DNA from: Paenibacillus pinihumi DSM 23905 = JCM 16419
GTDB taxonomy: Bacteria; Bacillota; Bacilli; Paenibacillales; Paenibacillaceae
Direction: 5' to 3'
Length of the DNA stretch: 64,000 nt
NCBI RefSeq assembly: GCF_000422505.1
Contig: NZ_AULX01000006.1
Span: forward strand, 434,001 to 498,000
Both the position numbers and the translations under genes were made by a program. This document shows, in pieces, positions 17,387 through 27,095 of this stretch; the stretch's first letter is position 1, and every line of letters starts with the position of its first letter. A model generated the notes under the pieces. The model saw only the letters and a list, made by a program, of their open reading frames with translations, did no database searches and was not told the DNA's origin.

Positions 17387-20194
17387 CTATCCTGTATTCC
17401 GGAGGCCGGCTGCAATTCCGTTAATCGTGAGAAGCACCTCGCGCAGCAGCTCGGTATCATCCTCATCTTTGGAACGAAGCTCGCGCAGCTCCTGGACCAG
17501 CTGTACCTGAAGGTAGCTAAGCGGATCAACATACGGATTGCGGAGGCGAATTGACTCCTGAATAACCGGTACATTGTCCAGAATTTCCTGCTGCCCGGAA
17601 ATCTTCAGAATCATTTCAGAGGTCAGCTTGTATTCCTGCTCGATCAGGCCGAAAATCCGTGTGCGGATTTCCTCATCTTTAATCATTGAAGCATATTCTC
17701 TGGCAATAATCAAATCTGCTTTGGCAAGCGCCATTTGCAGGTTGTCGATCAGAGAACGGAAGAACGGGAAGTTCTCATACATCTGCTTCAATGTCGCCAG
17801 TTTTTGCTCGCTGCCGTCCACATATTCGTTTAATGCCGTACCCGCGGCATACCATGCCGGAAGCAGATAGCGGCTTTGTGTCCATGCGAATACCCATGGA
17901 ATTGCACGCAAATCTTCAAAGCGGTCGCTGTTCTTGCGCTTCGAAGGGCGGGAACCGATGTTCAGCTCGCCAATCTCGGCCAGCGGCGTAGACTCGCGGA
18001 AGAATTCCAGGAAGCCCGGATCACGGAAAATAAGATCCTGATACTTATTCTGTGCAGTCTCGGAGATCGTCTTGGCGATTTCCTCCCACTGCTCCTTCGT
18101 TCCGTCTTCCAGATTTTGCGGCGGGAATTTCGCCAGACGGGCGGAAGTAATCAGTGCCCAGGTGGCCTGCTCCAGACTGCGGTAAGCAATCCCTTGCATG
18201 GAATAGCGGGAAGAGAGAACCTCGCCCTGCTCCGTAATTTTGATTCCGCCGCCAACCGTATGAGGCGGCTGGGCCAAAATGCTGCGGTTCAACGGCATAC
18301 CGCCGCGTCCAAGCGCACCACCGCGTCCATGGAAGAACTTCAGCATGACATCATAGGCCTTCGCTGCTGCTGTAATTTCTTTCAGCGCTACACGCAGCTC
18401 CCAGTTTGCCGTAACCACTCCGCCGTCCTTGTTGCTGTCGGAATAGCCCAGCATGATTTCCTGCAGATCGCCTCTTGCTGCTACTGCGCTGCGGTATACA
18501 GGCAGCTCGAACAAACGTGACATAATTGCAGGCGCCGCATGCAGGTCGTCAATCGTCTCGAACAACGGAACCGATTGCAGCGTACAGATCGTAGTGCCAT
18601 CCGCTTCCTGGCGGAACAGGCCGACTTCCTTCGCGAATACCATAACCTCCAGCAGATCGCTCGCTCCCTGCGTCATGCTGATCAGGTAGCTGGCAATACA
18701 GTTTTCGCCAAATTCCTGCTGTGCACGGAATACGGTCTGATAGACATCCAGGCACTCGCGCGTGCTCTCGGAGTAGGTCAGGTAGCCGGAAGTCAGAGGA
18801 CGAGGGTCCTTCAACAAATTATGCAGCAGTTCGATTTTATCTTCCTCAGACAACGCTGAGTAATCCTCTACGATGTGCATTTTGGACAAGATTTCAGTCA
18901 TCGCGTTCTCATGTTCCTTGCTGTGCTGGCGGATATCCAGTGCCGACAGATGGAAGCCGAACAGCTCTACCTGGCGGATTATTTTGCGGATATGGGTATC
19001 CGCTACATAATCGGCAAAGTGGTGACGCAGGCTGCGGTCAATAATGTACAGGTCCTGCTTCAATTCCTCCGGAGAGTTGTAGCGCTTGTCCGTCCCTTTA
19101 AGAGACTCATCACGCGTATTGAACAGTTTTTCAATCATGTAGGAAATTTTAGTGCGGTAAGGCTCTTTTGCGTTGCGGCGGATCTCGACACAAGATACAG
19201 TGCCGATCGCCTCTTCATCCTTGCGGATGGACTCCAGCAGCTCTTCCGGAATATTGACAATATTGGTGCTGAAGCTGAGCACATTCATTAATTCCTTGAG
19301 AATGGACTCATATTTGTTTAACACCAGTTGGCGCTGCATCGTCAGCGTTTCCCAGGTTACATTGGCAGTTACTGAAGGGTTGCCGTCACGGTCGCCGCCG
19401 ATCCACGATCCGAAACGGAGATAGGTTGGTACATGCCAGTCGCGGCCCGGATAGTATTTCTCCAGATTGCGCTCCAGCTCTTCATACACGTTAGGCAGCA
19501 CTTCGAACAAGGTTTCTTCAAAGTAGTACATGCCGTTGCGGACTTCATCCAGAACTGTAGGCTTGCGGTCACGCAGCTCGTCCGTCTGCCAGAGCGTCAA
19601 AACCTCATTCATCAGCTTCTCGCGAAGCTTCTCACGTTCACGGTACGTCAGAGTCGGATTATCCAGTTCCATGACATCCGCTGCCATCCGCTTATGAATG
19701 TCCATAACAGCGCGGCGCGTAGCTTCTGTAGGATGTGCTGTCATGACAAGCTCAAGGGAGATGCCGGACAGCATTTCCTCGACAGCCTCTACAGCAACGT
19801 CCTGCTCCTTCAGCTTTTGGATTGCGCTCTCAATTGAACCCGGCTGAACCGCTTCCCCTGCCGAACGCTCATAATCACGCTTGCGGCGAACCCGGTGGTT
19901 CTGCTCTGCAATATTAACCAATTGGAAATAAATCGCGAATGCCCGTATAACCTGGTGGCGAATCTCAGGACTCAAGCCTTCAGTTACTTTCTTGAACTCG
20001 TCGTAAAGCTCAGGGAGAAATTCAGCGCGCAGCGTTTTGCTCATTTCCCGGATCTTTTCTACGATCTCAAGAAGCTCCTTGCCGCCCTGGTGGACTAGCA
20101 CTTCACCCAGAATGTTTCCTAAAAAGCGAACATCCCGTCGCAGCAGATTGCTAGGCTGCGGCCGGTTTGCCGTTACTGTGTTTTGTTCCGACAT
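17387..20194 (-). CDS. ppc: Phosphoenolpyruvate carboxylase
   Basis: The 935-residue enzyme carboxylates PEP to oxaloacetate and refills the TCA cycle. The catalytic His motif VMTAHPTEATRR lies near residue 155. The glycine-rich loop FHGRGGALGRGGMP is near 640; the usual form has SIGRGG at the end, so this is a mild variant. FRATPW is replaced by LRAIPWVFAWTQSR near 770. The C-terminal RNTG is the conserved allosteric/active-site tail. Length is normal for bacterial PEPC. The ATG has an AGGAGGAACG SD. The promoter is at 20245-20273. Confidence 0.97.
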   Translation of the reverse strand: MSEQNTVTANRPQPSNLLRRDVRFLGNILGEVLVHQGGKELLEIVEKIREMSKTLRAEFLPELYDEFKKVTEGLSPEIRHQVIRAFAIYFQLVNIAEQNHRVRRKRDYERSAGEAVQPGSIESAIQKLKEQDVAVEAVEEMLSGISLELVMTAHPTEATRRAVMDIHKRMAADVMELDNPTLTYREREKLREKLMNEVLTLWQTDELRDRKPTVLDEVRNGMYYFEETLFEVLPNVYEELERNLEKYYPGRDWHVPTYLRFGSWIGGDRDGNPSVTANVTWETLTMQRQLVLNKYESILKELMNVLSFSTNIVNIPEELLESIRKDEEAIGTVSCVEIRRNAKEPYRTKISYMIEKLFNTRDESLKGTDKRYNSPEELKQDLYIIDRSLRHHFADYVADTHIRKIIRQVELFGFHLSALDIRQHSKEHENAMTEILSKMHIVEDYSALSEEDKIELLHNLLKDPRPLTSGYLTYSESTRECLDVYQTVFRAQQEFGENCIASYLISMTQGASDLLEVMVFAKEVGLFRQEADGTTICTLQSVPLFETIDDLHAAPAIMSRLFELPVYRSAVAARGDLQEIMLGYSDSNKDGGVVTANWELRVALKEITAAAKAYDVMLKFFHGRGGALGRGGMPLNRSILAQPPHTVGGGIKITEQGEVLSSRYSMQGIAYRSLEQATWALITSARLAKFPPQNLEDGTKEQWEEIAKTISETAQNKYQDLIFRDPGFLEFFRESTPLAEIGELNIGSRPSKRKNSDRFEDLRAIPWVFAWTQSRYLLPAWYAAGTALNEYVDGSEQKLATLKQMYENFPFFRSLIDNLQMALAKADLIIAREYASMIKDEEIRTRIFGLIEQEYKLTSEMILKISGQQEILDNVPVIQESIRLRNPYVDPLSYLQVQLVQELRELRSKDEDDTELLREVLLTINGIAAGLRNTG

Positions 20195-20244
20195 AACGTT
20201 CCTCCTGTATGCATCACTTGCACCGACGCGTTTTCACTTTTTCT

Positions 20245-20273
20245 ATCATACTATAAAATGAAATCTTGTTGAA
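20245..20273 (-). promoter_or_regulatory. Putative sigma-A promoter of ppc
   Basis: On the minus strand TTCAAC and TATGAT are separated by 17 bp, about 50 nt before the ppc start. Confidence 0.5.
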
Positions 20274-20330
20274 GTATTTCCTTTAGAACTAAATGAATAA
20301 GAATTTGGATGAGGCGTGTGCATCAAAAGA

Positions 20331-20361
20331 AGCTGCCGTGCAAAATCAGCACGAAGCAGCT
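20331..20361 (-). terminator. Terminator of the DUF1854/ABC operon
   Basis: The hairpin AGCTGCTTCGTGC...GCACGGCAGCT is followed by TCTTTTG on the minus strand, downstream of the last ABC gene. Confidence 0.7.
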
Positions 20362-20523
20362 CCTTATAAGGGCCAATAGCCAGGCAGGACAAAGGAAAAT
20401 CATGATTTTCAAAAAAACGCTTTCTTGAAATTCCCTTCAGCAGCATCCGCGAAAATCCCGGTGCATATTTAACCGTCTTAATGAATTTTCACCCATTAGC
20501 CAACAGAAAACAAACTGAAGTAA

Positions 20524-22740
20524 TCAACCGGCAAGCTCTTCCTTTTGCTCTTTCTTCGACATTTGCCTTTGTGCCGTAATCAGCTTATAGTAAATGCCCT
20601 TCTTCTCCACCAGCTCGGCATGGGAGCCGATTTCAGCAATTTTGCCCTTCTCCAGTACGACCAGCCGGTCGGCATTGCGGAGAGTCGACAGCCTGTGGGC
20701 AATCGCAATCGTCGTCCTTCCTTTCATTACCCGCTGAAGCGCCTCCTGAATTACACTTTCCGTCTCAATATCGAGCGCAGAGGTTGCTTCATCCAGAATA
20801 AGCAGCGGCGGATCATTCAGAATCGCTCTTGCAATCGCCAGACGCTGGCGCTCGCCGCCGGATATATTGTTCCCGTTCTCCTCAAGCAGCGTGTCATATC
20901 CGTCCGGCAGATTAATAATAAAGGAGTGCGCATTAGCGACCCTGGCCGCCCGGATCACTTCTTCCTGTGTCGCGTCCGGCTTGGAGTAACGGATATTATC
21001 GAGAATCGTCCCTGTGAACAGGAAGGTCTCCTGAAGCACGACACCGATCCGGGAGCGCATGTCATCCTGCTGGATATCCCGAATGTCTACACCATCAATT
21101 GTAATTTGGCCTTCATTCACATCATAGAAACGGGAAACGAGATTGATCAGGGTTGACTTGCCTGATCCCGAATGACCAACCAGACCAATCATTTCCCCCT
21201 CGCGAATCGTAAAGGAAACATCCTTCAGCACCGGCTCATAGGACTTATAGCCAAAGTACACCCCGCGGAACGAAACCTCGCCGCGAATCGTATGTCTCAC
21301 TGCCTTCTCGGCCTCGAGCACCTCCGGCTGCTCATCAATGACCGAAAATACGCGGTCAATCGAAATCAGCGCATTAGCGACCCATCTCGGCATGAACATC
21401 ATCCAGGCAATCGGACCAAACACCATCGATGCATACATGGTGAACTTGATCAGCTCACCGACATTCATCTGATTGTTCAAAATCATGTTGCAGCCAAGCA
21501 GCAGCACAAAATATTGGCCAAGCTGGATCAAATAGTTCGTAATCGGGGCCAGCACATTGAACACGGTCTCGCTTTTAATCGTAGCGGCAGCAAATTCACT
21601 GTTGTAGGTGCGAAATCTTTTGATCTCGCGCGCTTCCTTTCCGAACGCCTTGACGACCCGGATGCCGCTCAGCACATCATGCAGAAAAGAGTTTGCCCGG
21701 TCATAGATTCTCCACTGCTTGTGGAACAGCTTCCACAATACACGCTTCCAGATATACATGTTCATATAAGCGACGATCGGAGCAGGCAGCAGTACGATGC
21801 ACGCAAGGCGCCAGTCAGCGCTGAAGAGCAAAGCGCTGGCCGCAATCAGCATGATCAGTTGATAGATTGCGGTTGTGCACAGCTCCTGAATCAATTGCCG
21901 GATCCGGTCCGTATCCGCCGTTACCCGGTTCATAATATCTCCCGCCCGTTGCGAGGTCATGAAGCCGAGCGACAGGCTTTGCGCCTTCTCGTACACCATC
22001 CTGCGCAGATCGGCGGCAATATTGGAGCTTACATTCGCCATGACGCGTGCCCGGACAATCGACAGCAGTTCACCGATCACAAGACCGCCAATCATAGCCG
22101 CAAGCGCGATATAAAACAGCTTCATGCTTGGACTCTGTCCGTCAGGCGGCTGCAAGGCGCCGTTAATCAGAATTTCCTGAAAATACGGCCCTGCAAGTGC
22201 AATAACGGAAGCAGCAATCATGACAATCAGCCCTGTAGCAAGCGCCTTCCAATGCAGCTTCGAGACACCAAACAGTTTTTTGAACGCCGCGGCCTTGCTC
22301 ATGCACCTTGGGCATACGCGGGTTCCTGCCACCAGCCGCCCGCCGCACTTCACACAGGCAGCTTCCTCTTCATTATTAAAAATTCTAATTTTGCGGGCTG
22401 CTGATTTATCATTCAGCACCTGCGCAATATAGCCGAAGCGGGCGGCATGCTCCATCGTTGAGCGGACGAGGACACGCTTTCCCTGCTCATCCTCGGTCTC
22501 CAGGACAACATTCCCGATGAGCGGAATGACCTTGTATTCCCATGAATCAGCAATGACCCCGGATTCCTTCGCTTCCCCGTTCTCAATGTAAGCCCACTTA
22601 TGTTGCCCGACAACCAGATAGCCTGCTGCACGGTAGCCAAGCAGCGACAGGTTAGCCGGGACACAATATTCAATTTCTGTTCCGACAGCCTGCACAGCAG
22701 CGCTCCTGTCCTGCTCTGCAAGCGAAAAATTCAAATTCAT
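20524..22740 (-). CDS. ABC exporter (fused TMD-NBD) with N-terminal extra domain and zinc ribbon
   Basis: The 738-residue half-transporter has four parts. Residues ~1-125 form an extra beta-rich domain. Residues ~130-152 form a zinc ribbon (CVKCGGRL...CPRCMSK). Residues ~165-470 hold six TM helices (type-IV/ABCB1-like exporter fold). Residues ~490-730 form the nucleotide-binding domain, with Walker A GHSGSGKST, signature ISGGERQR, Walker B LLILDEATSALD and the H-loop AIAHRLS. It would pair with the homologous transporter encoded two genes upstream, with a DUF1854 protein in between. Such trios are found near cyanophycin genes in some bacteria. Substrate unknown. It is the last gene of the operon. 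Confidence 0.88.
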   Translation of the reverse strand: MNLNFSLAEQDRSAAVQAVGTEIEYCVPANLSLLGYRAAGYLVVGQHKWAYIENGEAKESGVIADSWEYKVIPLIGNVVLETEDEQGKRVLVRSTMEHAARFGYIAQVLNDKSAARKIRIFNNEEEAACVKCGGRLVAGTRVCPRCMSKAAAFKKLFGVSKLHWKALATGLIVMIAASVIALAGPYFQEILINGALQPPDGQSPSMKLFYIALAAMIGGLVIGELLSIVRARVMANVSSNIAADLRRMVYEKAQSLSLGFMTSQRAGDIMNRVTADTDRIRQLIQELCTTAIYQLIMLIAASALLFSADWRLACIVLLPAPIVAYMNMYIWKRVLWKLFHKQWRIYDRANSFLHDVLSGIRVVKAFGKEAREIKRFRTYNSEFAAATIKSETVFNVLAPITNYLIQLGQYFVLLLGCNMILNNQMNVGELIKFTMYASMVFGPIAWMMFMPRWVANALISIDRVFSVIDEQPEVLEAEKAVRHTIRGEVSFRGVYFGYKSYEPVLKDVSFTIREGEMIGLVGHSGSGKSTLINLVSRFYDVNEGQITIDGVDIRDIQQDDMRSRIGVVLQETFLFTGTILDNIRYSKPDATQEEVIRAARVANAHSFIINLPDGYDTLLEENGNNISGGERQRLAIARAILNDPPLLILDEATSALDIETESVIQEALQRVMKGRTTIAIAHRLSTLRNADRLVVLEKGKIAEIGSHAELVEKKGIYYKLITAQRQMSKKEQKEELAG

Positions 22741-22927
22741 CGGCCTTTACCATCTCCTTCATGCCCGCTCTGTTCGCACAGCACAGACGACCTGCCTGCC
22801 TCTTGTTTCTGACAGGCACAACACACTGGCAAGCAGCGTAGTTAAAGCGTACAGCCTCAACCCCTGCAACGATCAGTCTGTCTTTCCACACTCTCAAATG
22901 AGCAGGCATTCTGAACGCTTTACTTCC

Positions 22928-23506
22928 TTACATGCACAACTCTACCATCCGGTATTCCTTGTCCGTCAGCTTGTTCATATCCGGGATCACGAACCGGTTG
23001 CCGTCTACATCGGTCACGAGCAGCCGGACCGGAGTTACCAGCTTGGCATTGCCGCCACCGCTTCTGACCGTGAACCGGCATAGTCCTGCGGTCGTCTCCG
23101 CCTCCCAGTAGGAGTAGCCGAACTCCTCCTTCACGGTAACCACCTTGCTGATCTCCGGGGTAAAATAGCGGATTTGCAGCTGCTCCTCCAGCAACTGCGC
23201 CGTTTCTTCCGGAAAATCCTCCAAACTATGGATCATGCCGATTTCCTTATTTTCAACCGTCCGGACTGACAAATACATGGGTTTATTCGTATGCGGGAAG
23301 GAGCAGTGCACATAGACGACCGGATGCGTCTCTTCCCCGACCGTTACGGCCAGCATTTTGCCTTCCGTTTTATGAAATCTTGCATTATCCTTGGTCAGAT
23401 AATGGATGTCGGCCGCATCGGACAGCGAACCCGCAGCGACCTCCTCCTCCAGCAGTTCCATTGCTTTGGCTGCAGCCGTTTCCTTTTCAGTTGTGGACGA
23501 AATCAT
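22928..23506 (-). CDS. DUF1854 family protein (cyanophycin-metabolism-associated type)
   Basis: The 192-residue protein has the DUF1854 C-terminal core (~110-190): YFTPEISKVVTVKEEFGYSYW, then an FTVR strand, then VRLLVTDVDGNRFVIPD and a final LTDKEYRMVE helix. The N-terminal ~100 residues are specific to this copy. In other bacteria DUF1854 proteins sit beside cyanophycin synthetases and paired ABC transporters. No cyanophycin synthetase is visible in this window, so the link is from the family only. The ATG overlaps the stop of the upstream ABC gene (ATGA), so they are translationally coupled. A 187-nt gap follows before the second ABC gene. Confidence 0.8.
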   Translation of the reverse strand: MISSTTEKETAAAKAMELLEEEVAAGSLSDAADIHYLTKDNARFHKTEGKMLAVTVGEETHPVVYVHCSFPHTNKPMYLSVRTVENKEIGMIHSLEDFPEETAQLLEEQLQIRYFTPEISKVVTVKEEFGYSYWEAETTAGLCRFTVRSGGGNAKLVTPVRLLVTDVDGNRFVIPDMNKLTDKEYRMVELCM

Positions 23507-25806
23507 GCTGAAATCACCTCGCTCATCTTTAAAGCTTCATCATGCTTTTTCACTAATTTATAATAAGCGCCCTCGGCACTCATCAGCGTTTCATGCGTTC
23601 CTTCTTCCACGACCTTGCCCTGATCCATCACGACCAGATAGTCGGCATTGCGAAGTGTGGAGAGACGGTGCGCGATGGCAATCGTTGTACGTCCCTTAAT
23701 GAGCTTATCCAGCGCCTCCTGGATTTGCAGCTCGGTCTCCGTATCCAGAGATGCTGTCGCTTCATCAAGAATCAGTATTTTCGGGTTATGCAAAATCGCC
23801 CGTGCAATGGACAGCCGCTGCTTTTCACCGCCTGACAGATTATATCCGGCTGTTCCGACGAGCGTATCGTAGCCGTCCGGCAGCTTCTCGATAAAATCAT
23901 GGGCATTGGCGATCTTAGCGGCATGAACGATATCCATGACTCTGCAATCCGGGTTGGCGTACGCGATATTTTCCGCAATACTGCCCGAGAAGACGTATAC
24001 ATCCTGTGATACGATTCCAATATTGGAGCGCAACGACTCAGCGGCCAGATCCTTTACATTTATGCCGTCGATTGAGATCGCCCCTTCATTCACATCGTAC
24101 AGCCGGGAAATCAGGTTGACGAGTGTAGATTTGCCCGCTCCGGAATGTCCGACGACGCCCAGCATTTGTCCTGCTTTCACCTGCAAGGTAACGTCCTTCA
24201 AGATCGATTTGTTCGGCTCATAGCCAAATACGACATTCGATACCTGGATCTCACCCTTCATGACCGGAATCCGGATTGCGTCCTCCTTCTCCTTCACATC
24301 AGGGTTGGCATCCTGAATTTCAAAAATCCGCTGCGAAGCCGTCATACAGTGTGACCACCAGCCGACGATATTGTTCATAAACTCCACAGGGCCATATAAC
24401 ATATACATATAATTGACAAAGGTCAGTACAAGCCCGAACGAAATTTCACCCCCGAGAATCATCCAGCCCCCGAACGCCCAGATGAGCATGCCGCCCATTT
24501 GCGTCAGCACATTGAGCACAGGAAAGATCGTTCCGCTCAAGCGGTTGTAATTTTGCTCCGAGCCGGAGAAGTTCACGTTAGCCCGCTGGAACCGCTCCAT
24601 CTCCTTCTGCTCCATGCCAAATGCCTTGACGACCCGAACCCCTTTAATGGAATCGCTAATGATGGAGTTCATAGCGGACACCCGGCGGTGCCTGCGCCAT
24701 GACAGCCGCCACAGCTTGGGGAACACTTTACGCACGAGAACCACGACAATCGGCAGCGGCAAAAGACACATCAGCGTAAGCTTCCAGTCCAGCACCAGCA
24801 AAATGACGGTAATTCCGATAATATTCATCGCATTCACAATAAAGTAGGACAACCCGTCAATGAAAAACATCTGCAGCTCTGCCGAGTCGTTATTGACTCT
24901 TGTCATCAGTTGCCCGGTCTGCTTCCGCTGAAAAAAGTTCAGCGACAGGCGCTGCATCGCAGTGAAGATGACCGATTTCAAATCAAACACAATATTGGCG
25001 GCCATTTTTGCATTGATGATCCCAAATAAGACGCCAAATAATAGCGATAAAGTCCGAAAAACAATGACCAATAAGATGACCAGCCCAATCTGTCCCGCAA
25101 AATATCCTTCGCCTTTAAGCGCCTGGTCAAATAAAGCTGTGCCCGTCAAATAAGGAATGACGAGTCCGGTCGCAGAGTTCAGCAGCATCAGCACAATCAC
25201 GACAAGCACGGAGACTTTATACGGCTTGGCGAATGACAGCAGCCTGACGAACAACGCGCTTTTCTTCATACATTTTGGGCAAATCTCCCGGCCTTCTTCC
25301 GGGTAAATCCTCCCGCATTTGGGGCAGGAGGCGCCCTCTCCCTCATCCTCCAGCAGCTCGCTGTCCAGTTCCTCCTGCTGCTTCAGCTTCGTAAAGATTG
25401 CCGCCAGCCTGGATGCCTTGGTCATCAGCCCATTGGTAAACGCCGCAATAATTCTCTCCTCGGGAGCTTTCATCACCAGCATGCCGGACGCGACCAGGTT
25501 TACTATGAAAACGGATTCAATTTCTCCGATTTTCATCGTCTGAACCGACCATTCTCCCGCTTGCTCATCCTGCCTGCCATTGTTTTTGACAGGAAGCGCA
25601 TAACCCTTATAGGTCTTTTCCTCATCCGGCTCTTTGAGACTTGTGGCAATAAGCAGCTCGTGGCGGGTCAAGACAAGATATGTATCGAGAAAATGCCCGT
25701 CCGTCGTACGATCGCATGTCATCTCGAACAGGATATCCTTCTCCGACCATCCCTGCTGCTGCAGCACCGTTAATTTCTCTTTAGAATGAATAATCATCAA
25801 CTCCAT
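23503..25806 (-). CDS. ABC exporter (fused TMD-NBD) with N-terminal extra domain and zinc ribbon
   Basis: The 767-residue half-transporter is homologous to the one at 20524-22740 and has the same plan. An extra domain (~1-160) is followed by a zinc ribbon (CPKCGRIYPEEGREICPKC, ~162-182), six TM helices (~195-490) and the nucleotide-binding domain with Walker A GHSGAGKST, signature LSGGEKQR, Walker B ILILDEATASLD and AIAHRLS. The paralogous pair suggests a heterodimeric exporter. It is the first gene of the operon, with a good sigma-A promoter 55-85 nt upstream. The start has no obvious SD; an ATG three codons downstream is possible. The N-terminal domain plus ribbon is not part of ordinary ABCB exporters. 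Confidence 0.88.
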   Translation of the reverse strand: MELMIIHSKEKLTVLQQQGWSEKDILFEMTCDRTTDGHFLDTYLVLTRHELLIATSLKEPDEEKTYKGYALPVKNNGRQDEQAGEWSVQTMKIGEIESVFIVNLVASGMLVMKAPEERIIAAFTNGLMTKASRLAAIFTKLKQQEELDSELLEDEGEGASCPKCGRIYPEEGREICPKCMKKSALFVRLLSFAKPYKVSVLVVIVLMLLNSATGLVIPYLTGTALFDQALKGEGYFAGQIGLVILLVIVFRTLSLLFGVLFGIINAKMAANIVFDLKSVIFTAMQRLSLNFFQRKQTGQLMTRVNNDSAELQMFFIDGLSYFIVNAMNIIGITVILLVLDWKLTLMCLLPLPIVVVLVRKVFPKLWRLSWRRHRRVSAMNSIISDSIKGVRVVKAFGMEQKEMERFQRANVNFSGSEQNYNRLSGTIFPVLNVLTQMGGMLIWAFGGWMILGGEISFGLVLTFVNYMYMLYGPVEFMNNIVGWWSHCMTASQRIFEIQDANPDVKEKEDAIRIPVMKGEIQVSNVVFGYEPNKSILKDVTLQVKAGQMLGVVGHSGAGKSTLVNLISRLYDVNEGAISIDGINVKDLAAESLRSNIGIVSQDVYVFSGSIAENIAYANPDCRVMDIVHAAKIANAHDFIEKLPDGYDTLVGTAGYNLSGGEKQRLSIARAILHNPKILILDEATASLDTETELQIQEALDKLIKGRTTIAIAHRLSTLRNADYLVVMDQGKVVEEGTHETLMSAEGAYYKLVKKHDEALKMSEVISA

Positions 25807-25861
25807 AGATTGTAACTATTAATGCACAACGTACTGGTCACTCTTTTTTAGCAGTAATTGA

Positions 25862-25890
25862 ATCTTATTTCCGTTTACCTTTTTTGTCAA
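25862..25890 (-). promoter_or_regulatory. Sigma-A promoter of the ABC/DUF1854 operon
   Basis: On the minus strand a perfect TTGACA is separated by 17 bp from TAAGAT, about 55 nt before the first ABC gene. Confidence 0.8.
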
Positions 25891-26303
25891 CCTTTGCCTT
25901 TTGTAAAAAATGCTTTAAATTGTTTATGCCTCTCCGTGTCGAAACCATGCTTCTGTGCAGGAAGAAACGACGGTAATTTTCCATGTTCATCTACTTCCAT
26001 GTTCATATACATAGATGATTTTCAGTAAAAATTGATTTTGCAAGGCGGCTAATTGAATAACCGATTGCGGCACTTAGGTATTTATATTTAGCAGCATCCA
26101 TATTCATCCCTGAAATTTCTTAGTCTGTTTCCCAAAATGGAATGTCTAAAAGTCTGCCTTAAAGTCCTCAAACACACAAAGAGCAGCCTTAAGCTGCTCT
26201 CTGCCACAATGATATATTTTCATGATTACAGATATCCGGAGATCCACTGCGCAACCCAATCAATTGCAATCGTTCACGGTGCTGAACGCTCCCAATTCTA
26301 CAA
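25891..26303. other. Intergenic region between mgtC and the ABC operon
   Basis: Apart from the terminator at 26178-26200, nothing is seen. A plus-strand open frame over 26137-26394 overlaps the terminator and mgtC and is not supported. Confidence 0.5.
26178..26200 (-). terminator. Terminator of mgtC
   Basis: GAGCAGC...GCTGCTC forms a short stem followed by TTTGTGTGTTTG on the minus strand, about 100 nt after the mgtC stop. Confidence 0.7.
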
Positions 26304-27074
26304 CTATTGCTCCAGTGCGTTTTCCTTGTCCAGACGCATATCCCTGGAATCTCCGGTGACCTTGAGGAAGCCGGTTTTCGTGCATAGAACCTGATCCATA
26401 GCGGTTATTTGCTCAATCGCTCTGCTAAGCCCTTTTTGATTTCTCGTCTTGACATTGAGCTTCATCTCGGTAATTGTCACGGCTGGCTGGTCCTGCTTCA
26501 GCTCTTTCTCCGAGCTGAACTTCACATGCACGACCTGAATCTTCTCCTGCTCGAGCTCTGCGAAGATCGCACTTGTCACACCCGGCTTATCGACAATCTT
26601 GACCATCACCTCGTGATGTCTGCGATGACGCAGCATTTGCGTCTCAATTTTGTTGAGCAAGAATAAGCTCACGAGTACAATTACGGTTGCCAGAACGGAT
26701 GTAAACAAAAATCCGGCTCCTACACATAAGCCGATTGCAGCCACGACCCAGATCGAGGCCGCTGTCGTCAGTCCGGATATCGTAGAGCCCGTTCGAAGAA
26801 TCGCTCCCGCGCCCAAAAATCCGATCCCGCTGACAACCTGTGCCGCCAGACGGGCCGGGTCCATTCGCACATTAGCCTCTTCTACAAATGCCGTGAATCC
26901 GTAAGCAGACAGCAGCATAATAACTGTAGCCCCGATGCATACGAGGATGTGCGTTCTCAAGCCCGCTGCGTGATTGCTCCATTCCCGCTCCAATCCGATG
27001 AGACCGCCCAACGCGGCGGATATCAATATCCGGAGCGTCAAATCCCACTCTGATATATGCCATACACTTGCCAC
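26304..27074 (-). CDS. MgtC/SapB family membrane protein
   Basis: The 256-residue protein has the MgtC N-terminal membrane domain (about residues 10-140). It carries the family signatures LGGLIGLEREWSNHAAGLRTHILVC-like (with GLRTH at ~40), VSGIGFLGAGAILR near 87 and GLTTAASIWVVAAIG near 103, across 4-5 TM helices. A cytoplasmic C-terminal ACT-like domain follows (about 155-235). MgtC proteins affect magnesium or membrane-potential homeostasis. The GTG start has an AGGAGG SD. It lies 21 nt after glpP on the same strand and is probably co-transcribed with it, an unusual partner. Confidence 0.9.
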   Translation of the reverse strand: MASVWHISEWDLTLRILISAALGGLIGLEREWSNHAAGLRTHILVCIGATVIMLLSAYGFTAFVEEANVRMDPARLAAQVVSGIGFLGAGAILRTGSTISGLTTAASIWVVAAIGLCVGAGFLFTSVLATVIVLVSLFLLNKIETQMLRHRRHHEVMVKIVDKPGVTSAIFAELEQEKIQVVHVKFSSEKELKQDQPAVTITEMKLNVKTRNQKGLSRAIEQITAMDQVLCTKTGFLKVTGDSRDMRLDKENALEQ

Positions 27075-27095
27075 CTGTTCAGCCTCCTTTTTTCA

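Noticed and set aside
21172-22404. Plus-strand open frame of 410 codons
   Set aside because: It lies opposite the ABC exporter gene, whose Walker and signature motifs are clear; it has no recognisable content.
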